A stretch of 64,000 nt of DNA from Ferdinandcohnia sp036962705 (GTDB taxonomy: Bacteria; Bacillota; Bacilli; Bacillales; Bacillaceae_L): contig NZ_JBALOQ010000011.1 of the NCBI RefSeq assembly GCF_036962705.1, positions 1-64,000 on the forward strand. Reading direction: 5' to 3'. A model generated the notes under the pieces. It had not been told where the DNA came from. It saw nothing but the letters and a program-made list of their open reading frames with translations, and made no database searches. The position numbers were made by a program, and so were the translations under genes. Positions 7,116-14,797 of the stretch are shown here, one piece after another. Within the stretch, counting starts at the first letter, position 1. Each line of letters opens with the position of its first letter.

Positions 7116-8144
7116 ATGGAAGCAAAAGCCTTAGATTTTTATCTTCCAGATAAACTGAATGCTTCTCATCCTCCTGAAAAGCGTGGTATCAGGAGAGATC
7201 ACGTCCGAATGATGGTGCTTGATCGGACTTCCGGTAAAACCGAGCACGACCACTTCTTTCATTTACCACAGTATCTACAGCCAGGAGATCTAATTATTTT
7301 AAATAACAGCCGCACCATCCCTGCTGTTTTACATGCCAAATGGTATAGAAACATGACCCAAATGGCAACCAATACCGAAATCCGACTAGCTAGACGTCGT
7401 GGTGAAGATAGATGGGAGGCACTCATTGTTGATAGTCATGTAAAGATTGGTGATTTATTCATTTTTTCACCTGAACTATCAGCAACGGTAATTGGTGTAA
7501 AAAAGAATTCACCATTAAAAATGTTGAAGTTTACTAAAAATGGGCCAGACCTTTTCAATACGATCTATACACTTGGTGAGCCGGTTCGATATGAATATAT
7601 TGATTATCCATGGGAATTAGACTATTACCAAACAGTGTTTGCCAGCCATCCCGGTTCAATAGAAATGCCCTCTGCGGGAAGAGCCTTCAGCTGGGAGCTT
7701 CTTTTTACATTAATGCGGAACGGAATACAGGTTGATTTTATTCAACTCCATACGGGTCTAAGCTATTTGCTTGATGATCAGTGGCATCAGACACCTGAAG
7801 AGAACGAGGAAGAATATCATATTTCCGAAAAAACGATGCAACGGATACTTGAGACAAAAGCAGCCGGCAAAAGAGTTATTGCAGTTGGAACGACCGTGGT
7901 TCGAGCTCTAGAGAGTGCTGTGAAATTCGGTAGCCTTTCAGGAGTAACAAATTTATACATTAATCACCAGTTTCCTTTGAAAATAGCCGATGGGATTATT
8001 ACTGGATTTCATGAGCCAAAGGCGAGCCATCTTGATATGCTTTCTGCGTTTATTTCCGAAAGGCACCTTCTTCGGGCTTACGACCAAGCAATTGATGCCA
8101 GCTATTTATGGCATGAATTTGGTGACATGAATCTTATTATCTGA
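7116..8144 (+). CDS. divergent QueA-like (SAM:tRNA ribosyltransferase-isomerase family) protein
   Basis: Full-length (342 aa) member of the QueA family, whose known enzyme transfers and rearranges the ribosyl group of S-adenosylmethionine in queuosine synthesis. Family landmarks kept are LNNSRTIPA (62-70), YYQTVFASHPG (170-180) and GTTVVRALES (258-267). Several signature motifs differ: PTAGLHF reads PSAGRAF (185-191), HVGAGTF reads HTGLSYL (212-218), NFHLPxSTL reads GFHEPKASH (297-305) and YGDAM reads FGDMN (335-339). It is not beside tgt, ruvB or yajC, the usual queA setting. I infer a specialised paralogue with a changed substrate or activity; a degraded queuosine enzyme is the alternative. 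Confidence 0.8.
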   Translation: MEAKALDFYLPDKLNASHPPEKRGIRRDHVRMMVLDRTSGKTEHDHFFHLPQYLQPGDLIILNNSRTIPAVLHAKWYRNMTQMATNTEIRLARRRGEDRWEALIVDSHVKIGDLFIFSPELSATVIGVKKNSPLKMLKFTKNGPDLFNTIYTLGEPVRYEYIDYPWELDYYQTVFASHPGSIEMPSAGRAFSWELLFTLMRNGIQVDFIQLHTGLSYLLDDQWHQTPEENEEEYHISEKTMQRILETKAAGKRVIAVGTTVVRALESAVKFGSLSGVTNLYINHQFPLKIADGIITGFHEPKASHLDMLSAFISERHLLRAYDQAIDASYLWHEFGDMNLII

Positions 8145-8160
8145 TTTTGGAGGTGTGGTC

Positions 8161-8538
8161 ATGAAACTTCATCATTTTGGCCTTGAAGTAAGTAATCTTG
8201 AGGATTCTGTCGATTTTTATAAAAACCATTTAGGTTTTCAAGAAGAAAAAAGGTTTCGATTCATGGAAGAGGAAATAGTGTTTCTGACCCACGGTGATTG
8301 TAGATTAGAGTTAATAGTTAGTAATACGTTAAATGCTCATATATGCTTTGAAGTAAGTAATCTTGATAAGATGATGACTAGGCTTACGGGTCTTCGAAAA
8401 GTCGAAGGCCCCTATAAACTCGATAATGGTTGGCAGACAGTCTTCTATGAAGGACCTACTAAAGTAATCCTTGAATTTTTGCAGACAACGAACGATCATA
8501 ATCTGAGCTCCACAAAAAACATGAAGTCTGAAAATTAG
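8161..8538 (+). CDS. VOC-family (glyoxalase/dioxygenase-like) protein
   Basis: A 125-residue single vicinal-oxygen-chelate module. The start is the ATG at 8161, with GGAGGTG five bases upstream; an in-frame GTG at 8155 lies inside that site. Candidate metal ligands are the His of KLHHFGLEV near the N terminus, Glu in RLELIV and Glu in VILEFLQ near the C terminus. Such proteins act as isomerases, dioxygenases or drug-binding proteins; the substrate cannot be told. It follows the QueA-like gene by 16 bases, so all three genes are probably one transcript. Confidence 0.85.
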   Translation: MKLHHFGLEVSNLEDSVDFYKNHLGFQEEKRFRFMEEEIVFLTHGDCRLELIVSNTLNAHICFEVSNLDKMMTRLTGLRKVEGPYKLDNGWQTVFYEGPTKVILEFLQTTNDHNLSSTKNMKSEN

Positions 8539-8583
8539 AAATAGGCTATAATGAAAGCAGAAAATACTGGTGGGGGGAATTTC

Positions 8584-9702
8584 ATGTCCGCTCGGGATAG
8601 ATATGAGGAAATCAGCATTTTAAAGGAAATAGCTGAACTGTTAAATGAAGGGACAGACACAAAGAACGTTTTAGCATGTGTATTAAATAAGCTTCTACAG
8701 GTAACTGGCTTGCATACTGGTTGGATATTTTTAATAGATGAGCATGGTACACACCAGCTTATAGCTGACGAAGCACTCCCCCCTGCATTAGCAAGTAACG
8801 AAAAGCGACGAATGTGCAATGGCAACTGCTGGTGTGTAAATAAGTACAACAACCAACAACTTAATAAGGCAACAAATATTATTGAGTGTAAAAGAATTGA
8901 AGATGCCATTAATGAAGAAGCCGGGGATACATGTGGCTTGACCCACCATGCAACTGTCCCGCTCCGTGCTGGGCAAGAGCGATTTGGTATCCTGAATGTG
9001 GGAGCACCAAATAAAACTCATTTTGAAAAAAATGAACTTGCCTTGCTTGAAGCCGTGGCCTATCAAATCGGAACCGCGTTGAAGCGTATCAAACTGACTC
9101 AGCGCGAGCAAGAGACTGCACTTGTTGCTGAACGAAATCGTTTGGCACGGGATCTTCATGACTCGGTTAATCAACTCCTATTTTCCCTAAGCCTTACTGC
9201 AAGAGCTGGCGTAGAAATGACAGAAAGTAACGACGTCAAACAAACGTTCACCTATCTACAGGATATGGCTCAAGAGGCTCTTGGGGAAATGAGAGCCTTA
9301 ATCTGGCAACTGCGGCCTGCAGGTCTAGAATATGGATTAGTAAGTGCTTTACGGAGTTACGCTGAGATGCTTGGTCTATCCATTGATACAACGGTGACAG
9401 GTGCAGCAACTATTCCCGGAAAGGTAGAAGAAGCCCTGTGGCGCATCGGGCAGGAGGCTCTGGCAAATTGTAAAAAGCATTCCCAGACCACAGAGGTCGT
9501 ATTACATTTTCAAGCCTCTGAAGATGAGGTGAAAATGACCATAAAGGATATGGGCTGCGGTTTCAACTATGAAGAAAACCTTGAAATACCATCATTAGGA
9601 TTACGAAATATGAAAACACGGACTGAAAGCTTAAACGGAACCTTTCTGTTACAAAGTATACCAGGAAGTGGTACAGAAATAGAGATTCACATTCCGTTTT
9701 AG
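8584..9702 (+). CDS. GAF-domain sensor histidine kinase (NarL-family, YhcY-like)
   Basis: Cytosolic two-component kinase of 372 residues with no membrane segment. Domains: GAF (about 20-168), then a HisKA_3 dimerisation/phosphoacceptor helix with His192 in LARDLHDSVNQLLFSL, then a HATPase_c domain with the G-box DMGCGF and GLRNM. The GAF domain contains a cysteine cluster, C78-x3-C82-x-C84, with C102 and C117, a possible metal, Fe-S or redox site. The start at 8584 follows GGGGGGA; the frame from 8551 has no site. Domain layout resembles B. subtilis YhcY. It is followed after 12 bases by its response regulator. Confidence 0.9.
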   Translation: MSARDRYEEISILKEIAELLNEGTDTKNVLACVLNKLLQVTGLHTGWIFLIDEHGTHQLIADEALPPALASNEKRRMCNGNCWCVNKYNNQQLNKATNIIECKRIEDAINEEAGDTCGLTHHATVPLRAGQERFGILNVGAPNKTHFEKNELALLEAVAYQIGTALKRIKLTQREQETALVAERNRLARDLHDSVNQLLFSLSLTARAGVEMTESNDVKQTFTYLQDMAQEALGEMRALIWQLRPAGLEYGLVSALRSYAEMLGLSIDTTVTGAATIPGKVEEALWRIGQEALANCKKHSQTTEVVLHFQASEDEVKMTIKDMGCGFNYEENLEIPSLGLRNMKTRTESLNGTFLLQSIPGSGTEIEIHIPF

Positions 9703-9714
9703 GGGGAATATGTA

Positions 9715-10356
9715 GTGAGTATAAAAATATTAGTAGTTGATGACCATCATGTTGTCAGACGTGGCCTTGTCTTTTTTCTTCGGACACAAAAAGGTCTAGA
9801 AATTATCGGAGAAGCAGCTAATGGAATTGAAGCAATTGAATTGGCAAAATCCTTAAAGCCCGACCTCATCTTAATGGACTTGGTGATGCCTGAAATGGAT
9901 GGTATCGCAGCAACTAGGGTCATCAAAAAGGAACTACCTGAAATAAGAATTATGATGCTTACCAGCTTTTCTGATCAGGATCATGTTATCCCCGCTCTAG
10001 AAGCAGGTGCTTCCGGCTATCAATTAAAGGACATTGAGCCTGATGACCTTGTCACATCCATCAAAAAAATGATGGACGGTGAAAACCAGCTCCACCCAAA
10101 AGCAACTTCTCACCTACTGGCCAGTTTATCCAATCATCGAATCCAGGAGAAAAAAGCAATTGAGGAATTAACGAATAGAGAGTTAGATGTGTTAAAGGAA
10201 ATTGCCAAGGGAAAAAGCAACAAAGAAATCGCAAGTTCGCTATTTATCACCGAAAAAACAGTCAAAACACATGTATCAAATCTACTGGGTAAGCTTGAAT
10301 TGACTGACCGAACACAAGCAGCTCTTTATGCCGTAAAAAATAAATTAGTAGACTAA
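9715..10356 (+). CDS. LuxR/NarL-type response regulator
   Basis: Partner of the upstream GAF kinase. Residues 1-120 form a receiver domain with the acidic pair D9/D10, phosphoacceptor D55, T83 and K105. Residues about 147-205 form a LuxR helix-turn-helix (LTNRELDVLKEIAKGKSNKE). GTG start at 9715 with an AGGGGGA site. B. subtilis YhcZ is the closest architecture I know. It ends the rightward cassette, being followed by a strong terminator. It may control the SDR/QueA-like/VOC genes upstream, which is inference. Confidence 0.92.
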   Translation: MSIKILVVDDHHVVRRGLVFFLRTQKGLEIIGEAANGIEAIELAKSLKPDLILMDLVMPEMDGIAATRVIKKELPEIRIMMLTSFSDQDHVIPALEAGASGYQLKDIEPDDLVTSIKKMMDGENQLHPKATSHLLASLSNHRIQEKKAIEELTNRELDVLKEIAKGKSNKEIASSLFITEKTVKTHVSNLLGKLELTDRTQAALYAVKNKLVD

Positions 10357-10358
10357 AA

Positions 10359-10390
10359 GCGGATGTGGGAAGGATACTACATCCGCTTTT
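10359..10390 (+). terminator. terminator of the two-component cassette
   Basis: Perfect 8-bp stem GCGGATGT (10359-10366) and ACATCCGC (10379-10386), followed by TTTT and preceded by AAAA. Confidence 0.85.
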
Positions 10391-10402
10391 ATCATACAGA
10401 AA

Positions 10403-10434
10403 AAAGACCCCCAATTCATTGATTGAGAGTCTTT
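10403..10434 (-). terminator. terminator of the sulfonate-type transporter operon
   Basis: On the minus strand AAAGACTCTCAAT and ATTGGGGGTCTTT form an imperfect stem followed by TTTCTG. It starts 13 bases past the stop of the DsbA-like gene at 10447. Confidence 0.7.
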
Positions 10435-10446
10435 GAGGTGCACATT

Positions 10447-10962
10447 TTAAGCTAGAGCCTTTTCAACTTCTTCCTTTAGTGCTTGAGCATCAAGCTCAAC
10501 AGGGAATTGGAATTCCTTATCGTTAATAAAAACAGTTGGTACCATTTTAACCTGACGTTTAATCGCTTCAGCTGTAATTTTTAAACTGATGTCAATTGTA
10601 TCTGGTTCCTCTTTTAATCCATACTGTTCCGTTAACATTTTTTTAATAGAGTGACTATCTGACTCACTCCATTCAGTTTGTTTCCTAAATAAGTCTTTCA
10701 TAATCTCATAAATGCGTTCTGGTTCTTTGTAGTCAAAAAACAAATTCGCTAAAGTACCATATAGCAGCATTTCACGAGGTTTATCATAATGTTTAATTAC
10801 ATATTGGACTTGATTACTTTCAATATAAGGAGTTAGTATTTCATCCGCAGCCTCAAAAAATGTGGCACAGTAAGGACATGCTAGATTTAAAAAGACTTCA
10901 ACCTTTACAGGAGCATCTGTATTGCCATAGCTCAAAAATGCATTTTCAATTACGTTAGTCAT
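10447..10962 (-). CDS. DsbA-family thioredoxin-fold protein
   Basis: A 171-residue thioredoxin-fold protein with active site C29-P-Y-C32, a helical insertion and the cis-proline loop VPTVFIN near the C terminus. There is no signal peptide or lipobox, so it should be cytosolic, unlike classic DsbA. It is the last gene of the ABC transporter operon, 14 bases after the binding-protein stop, with GGGGAGGG as ribosome site. Its role is unclear: reducing an imported sulfur compound or a partner enzyme is possible. The usual flavin monooxygenase SsuD is absent from this operon. Confidence 0.85.
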   Translation of the reverse strand: MTNVIENAFLSYGNTDAPVKVEVFLNLACPYCATFFEAADEILTPYIESNQVQYVIKHYDKPREMLLYGTLANLFFDYKEPERIYEIMKDLFRKQTEWSESDSHSIKKMLTEQYGLKEEPDTIDISLKITAEAIKRQVKMVPTVFINDKEFQFPVELDAQALKEEVEKALA

Positions 10963-10976
10963 GTGGAGCCCTCCCC

Positions 10977-11990
10977 TTATTTGATGTTATCTGGTATTAG
11001 TGCTTCGTCTATATTTGTAGCTTCTTCAACATTTACTTCGGTTTCTAGTAAACCAGCTTCAAAAAACGTATCAGCTAATTGTTGTTGACTTGTAATGATG
11101 GCTTCGTCAATTTTTTCAACACCAAATGTACGACGATCATTTGCTGATTGGATTGGCTCGATTTCTAAACCTAATTCAGCTGATAAAATCTCAGAAACTT
11201 CCTTTTTGTTTTCATTAGCCCATTGGTTAGAATTTTGTAATTCCTCTAAAATAATTTTGATTACATCTGGTTTTTCAGCTAAAAACTCTTCTGATGCAAA
11301 GTAGAATGTACGGTTCTCAGTTAAATCAGAACCATTTACAATCGTACGAGTTTCTACTTTATTCTCAACGATAGCTAGGTATGGATCCCATGTGCCATAT
11401 ACATCAAACTGATCAGTTGTAAACGCTGATAAGCCTTCAGCTGCATCTTTATAAAATCTAATTTCTACTTCATCTAAAGAAATACCCGCTTTTTCTAATG
11501 CTACTAATAACAAGTAGTGTTGATTACCACCTTTTGTTACACCAATTGTTTTACCTTTTAAATCTTCAACTGTTTTAATATCTGAATCAGCCTTAGCGAC
11601 CAATGCAACGCCATTTGGATATGGTGCTTCCGAAGCGATATAATGTAACGGATGACCACCAGCTTGCATGAATACAGCGTTTCCGTCAGATGCATGACCA
11701 AAATCAATATTATTTGTATTTAATGCTTCTAATAATACTGTTCCAGTTGGGAATACCTTCCACTCAACTGTATAACCTTCTTTACTTAATGCTTCGTCTA
11801 AATTACCATGCTCTTTTAAAATGTTTAATGTATTTCCTCTTTGATAGCCAACTCGAATCACTTCTTTTTTAGCACTTTCCCCACTATTTGAACTAGCGTC
11901 ATTTGATGAAGCTTCATCGCCAGAACCACTTCCACATGCAGCCAACACAAATAATAATAGTGTGAATAAAAATAAGATTGATTTTTTCAT
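10977..11990 (-). CDS. SsuA/TauA-type substrate-binding lipoprotein
   Basis: Extracytoplasmic solute-binding protein of the aliphatic sulfonate/taurine/nitrate family (NMT1/SsuA fold), 337 residues. The signal peptide ends in a lipobox with Cys19 (LAAC), followed by a Ser/Asp-rich linker. The mature protein carries the typical LKGKTIGVTKGGNQHY and FDVYGTWDPYL motifs. It is transcribed with the permease and ATPase. The exact ligand cannot be read from the sequence; sulfonate or another organosulfur compound is the best guess, supported by a possible CymR site upstream of the operon. Confidence 0.85.
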   Translation of the reverse strand: MKKSILFLFTLLLFVLAACGSGSGDEASSNDASSNSGESAKKEVIRVGYQRGNTLNILKEHGNLDEALSKEGYTVEWKVFPTGTVLLEALNTNNIDFGHASDGNAVFMQAGGHPLHYIASEAPYPNGVALVAKADSDIKTVEDLKGKTIGVTKGGNQHYLLLVALEKAGISLDEVEIRFYKDAAEGLSAFTTDQFDVYGTWDPYLAIVENKVETRTIVNGSDLTENRTFYFASEEFLAEKPDVIKIILEELQNSNQWANENKKEVSEILSAELGLEIEPIQSANDRRTFGVEKIDEAIITSQQQLADTFFEAGLLETEVNVEEATNIDEALIPDNIK

Positions 11991-11995
11991 TGTGT

Positions 11996-12691
11996 TTATC
12001 CCCCTAAGATTTGATCTAGTATCTTTTTCTCATAATGTGTAAATTTCTCGTCACGCTCACGAGGTCTCGGTAGATCTATTTTTTGATCTAATTGAATAAC
12101 CCCTTTGTCGATGACAATGACACGATCAGCTAAACGTACAGCTTCCGTTACATCATGCGTGACAAGAAGAGACGTGAATTTCTGCTGCTGCCAAAGACCC
12201 TCAATTAATTTTTGCATTTCAATACGTGTGAGTGCATCAAGCGCACCAAGTGGCTCATCAAACAATAATATATCAGGATTGCTTGCCAATGCACGGGCTA
12301 GAGCAATACGCTGTTTTTGTCCACCTGATAATTGGTCGGGCCAATCATTTTTCTTTTCAATTAATCCAACTTTTTCAAGTGATTCTGATGCTACCTCTTT
12401 ATTGACTGCACCGAGGTTAATATTATTTAGAATGCTTTTCCACGGAATAAGCCGATCATCTTGGAACATGACACGAATCTTCGGTTCCTTAGCTTCCTCC
12501 CCTGAAAATGACAGTTCACCTCTTGAAAGCTCCTCTAGCTTCGCGATAATTCGTAGCAATGTACTTTTACCACATCCACTTCGTCCCACGATGGCAGTGA
12601 AGCTACCTTGTTCTATTGATAAATTAATATCCCGTAAGACTTCATTCTGTCCATAGCTTTTAGCTACATTATTTAGTTCAATATTGAACAT
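11996..12691 (-). CDS. SsuB/TauB-type ABC transporter ATPase
   Basis: 231-residue nucleotide-binding subunit that powers the adjacent permease. Walker A GRSGCGKST (36-44), signature LSGGQKQR, Walker B ILLFDEP and the switch His of VTHD are intact. The start is the ATG at 12691, preceded by GGGGGTGG; the open frame reaches a TTG at 12715 that would run through that site. It lies 20 bases after the permease stop. Confidence 0.88.
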   Translation of the reverse strand: MFNIELNNVAKSYGQNEVLRDINLSIEQGSFTAIVGRSGCGKSTLLRIIAKLEELSRGELSFSGEEAKEPKIRVMFQDDRLIPWKSILNNINLGAVNKEVASESLEKVGLIEKKNDWPDQLSGGQKQRIALARALASNPDILLFDEPLGALDALTRIEMQKLIEGLWQQQKFTSLLVTHDVTEAVRLADRVIVIDKGVIQLDQKIDLPRPRERDEKFTHYEKKILDQILGG

Positions 12692-12711
12692 CGTACCACC
12701 CCCATCTGATT

Positions 12712-13497
12712 TCAATTATTTTTTCTGTTATAGGATGGATTCCATTTTAATAAACGATTTTCAAAAACTTTCGCAATAACGTCGGATAACTTACCTAAAA
12801 TCGCATAAAGCACAATCGTTAAAACAACAATGTCCATTTGCATAAATTCACGGGCAGTCGTTGCCAAAAAGCCAATGCCTGAATTTGCCCCAATAGTTTC
12901 AGCGACAATTAGTGATATCCAGGTAACTCCAAGTGCATAGCGGATTCCAACTAATATAGACGGCAAAGATCCAGGTAAGATGATATTTGTAAATAACGTC
13001 CATCTTGATAATCCATAAACAGAACCCATCTCAATTAACTTACGATCGACATTTTTTATACCATTAAATGTATTTATGTAAATCGGGAACATCACCCCAA
13101 GTGCAACTAGAAATATCTTTGCACTTTCGTCGATACCAAACCATAAAATAACGAGCGGAATTAACGCCAAATGGGGGATTGTTCGTACCATTTGGATTGT
13201 CGTGTCTACTGTTTTTTCAAAAAATAGAATCGTACCGTTTAAAAGACCTAGAACAAAACCTACAATTCCACCAATTAAAAAACCTAGTAACGCACGCTGT
13301 GTACTAATTAAAACATGTTCCTGTAATTCGCCAGATTTAAATAATCGAATCGCTGATTGTATAACCTCCAGTGGGGTAGGTAATATCGATGAGGCGATAA
13401 TTTTGTATTGACCAAATATCTGCCAGATGACAACAAGGACAATTGGCAATACCCAAGGGACGAATTGATTGTCATACCATTTGGTGTTTCTTTTCAC
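12712..13497 (-). CDS. SsuC/TauC-type ABC transporter permease
   Basis: BPD_transp_1 permease of 261 residues with about six membrane segments and the EAA-type loop around SVYGLSRWTLFTNIILPGSLP. First gene of the permease-ATPase-binding protein-DsbA-like operon. The GTG at 13497 is chosen because AGGTGA lies just upstream and because the predicted transcription start (about 13534) falls too close to the alternative TTG at 13530. Substrate class as for the binding protein. Confidence 0.85.
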   Translation of the reverse strand: MKRNTKWYDNQFVPWVLPIVLVVIWQIFGQYKIIASSILPTPLEVIQSAIRLFKSGELQEHVLISTQRALLGFLIGGIVGFVLGLLNGTILFFEKTVDTTIQMVRTIPHLALIPLVILWFGIDESAKIFLVALGVMFPIYINTFNGIKNVDRKLIEMGSVYGLSRWTLFTNIILPGSLPSILVGIRYALGVTWISLIVAETIGANSGIGFLATTAREFMQMDIVVLTIVLYAILGKLSDVIAKVFENRLLKWNPSYNRKNN

Positions 13498-13540
13498 TTT
13501 CTCACCTACTTTTGATGATGGATGTAACACAATGATTTAA

Positions 13541-13569
13541 ATTATAATTATTCCTATCGGTTTTGTAAA
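13541..13569 (-). promoter_or_regulatory. sigma-A promoter of the transporter operon with possible CymR operator
   Basis: On the minus strand TTTACA (13564-13569) and TATAAT (13541-13546) are 17 bases apart, a near-consensus promoter. The spacer reads, on the plus strand, ATTCCTATCGG, which resembles the operator of CymR, the cysteine-metabolism repressor of Firmicutes. A strong promoter covered by such a site would fit repression when sulfur is plentiful; the operator call is tentative. Confidence 0.6.
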
Positions 13570-13632
13570 CATTAAAGCATTATCGTTTTTTTAATATTAA
13601 AATAAACTGAATATGTTGTTTTATGCATAAAA

Positions 13633-13664
13633 AAAGACTCCCAACCAATTGGTTAAGAGTCTTT
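13633..13664 (-). terminator. terminator of fni
   Basis: On the minus strand AAAGACTCTTAACCA pairs imperfectly with TGGTTGGGAGTCTTT and is followed by a run of T. It ends the isoprenoid gene pair and separates it from the transporter promoter. Confidence 0.8.
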
Positions 13665-13689
13665 GATCTTGCCACATTTAATAAATTTA

Positions 13690-14718
13690 TCATATTTCCT
13701 TTAAGCGCGAGGTATTCTTCAACTCTTGAATGTTCGACGCGCCGACTCCGAACATCGACATCCGAAGTTCCATTTCTCGGATTTTCATCACTTCAAGGAC
13801 ATCTTCTGCGCTCTGGGTTGCTTCCTTCAAGATGGATCGCCCGAATCCGACTAGGTCTGCACCCAGCACGATGGTCTTTGCGCCTTCCAACCCGGTCTGC
13901 ATCCCTCCGCTAGCAATAAGCGGAATATCTGCACTTTCTCCACGAACCAACTTGATTGATTCCGCTGTTGGAATGCCCCATTCGCTAAAAGCTTCAGCGG
14001 CGACCCGCTTTATTGGATCATTGGCACGGAACTTTTCCACCTGGCTCCAGGAAGTACCTCCAGCACCAGCGACATCAACAAATGAAACCCCTGCATCGAT
14101 TAATTTTTTTGCCGTCTGTCCATCGATACCCCAACCGACTTCCTTAACCCCGACCGGTACCTCCAACACGCTACACACCTGTTCAATCTTCTTTAATATC
14201 CCTTTAAAATTCGTATCTCCATTTTCCTGAATTACTTCCTGGATACTGTTCAAATGAAGAACGAGCATATCTGCTTCAGTCAATTCGATAATTTTCCTAC
14301 ATTCCTCAACACCGTATCCGTAATTGAACTGAACAGCGCCCAAGTTCGCAAGTATCGGGACACTCGGCGCATACTTCCTCATCAAAAATGAGGTGGAATG
14401 TCCGTCACTGTCGAGCAGCGCGCGGGTTGACCCGAGTGCAAGCATCCATCCGCTTTCCTCAGCCGCTATTGCCAAGTTTCGGTTAATCGTCTCGGCGAAG
14501 GCTGTCCCACCCGTCATGGAACTAATGAGAAACGGCGTTTTGCATTCAAAGCCAAGGAAACTTGATTCAATGGAGATTTCGTCAAAATCAATTTCGGGGA
14601 GCGCATTATGCATGAATACAAACGACTCTAATCCTGTTGAAATGGATTCTCCCGTAACCTTTTCGTTCAATGTGATTTTAATATGTTGAGATTTTCTTTG
14701 CTCGATTGAGTTGGACAT
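13690..14718 (-). CDS. fni: type 2 isopentenyl-diphosphate isomerase
   Basis: FMN- and NADPH-dependent enzyme interconverting isopentenyl and dimethylallyl diphosphate, supplying the primer for polyprenyl synthesis. The 342-residue TIM-barrel protein shows the hallmark RKSQHI (8-13), the SSMTGG loop, LHLNSIQE and the C-terminal phosphate/FMN loops VAGAGGTSW and ASGGMQTG. It follows the squalene/phytoene-synthase-like gene by 79 bases on the same strand. That pairing suggests a dedicated isoprenoid branch, whereas B. subtilis keeps fni (ypgA) elsewhere. Confidence 0.93.
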   Translation of the reverse strand: MSNSIEQRKSQHIKITLNEKVTGESISTGLESFVFMHNALPEIDFDEISIESSFLGFECKTPFLISSMTGGTAFAETINRNLAIAAEESGWMLALGSTRALLDSDGHSTSFLMRKYAPSVPILANLGAVQFNYGYGVEECRKIIELTEADMLVLHLNSIQEVIQENGDTNFKGILKKIEQVCSVLEVPVGVKEVGWGIDGQTAKKLIDAGVSFVDVAGAGGTSWSQVEKFRANDPIKRVAAEAFSEWGIPTAESIKLVRGESADIPLIASGGMQTGLEGAKTIVLGADLVGFGRSILKEATQSAEDVLEVMKIREMELRMSMFGVGASNIQELKNTSRLKEI

Positions 14719-14797
14719 TCACCAACACCTGCCCTTATCTATCAAAATTCTTTAAGGACGAAAGAACCTGCAGCCTTTACCCTCGTAAACACAAGAA

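Noticed and set aside
12105..12656. 183-codon plus-strand frame opposite the transporter ATPase
   Set aside because: The minus strand encodes intact Walker and signature motifs; the plus frame has no recognisable features.
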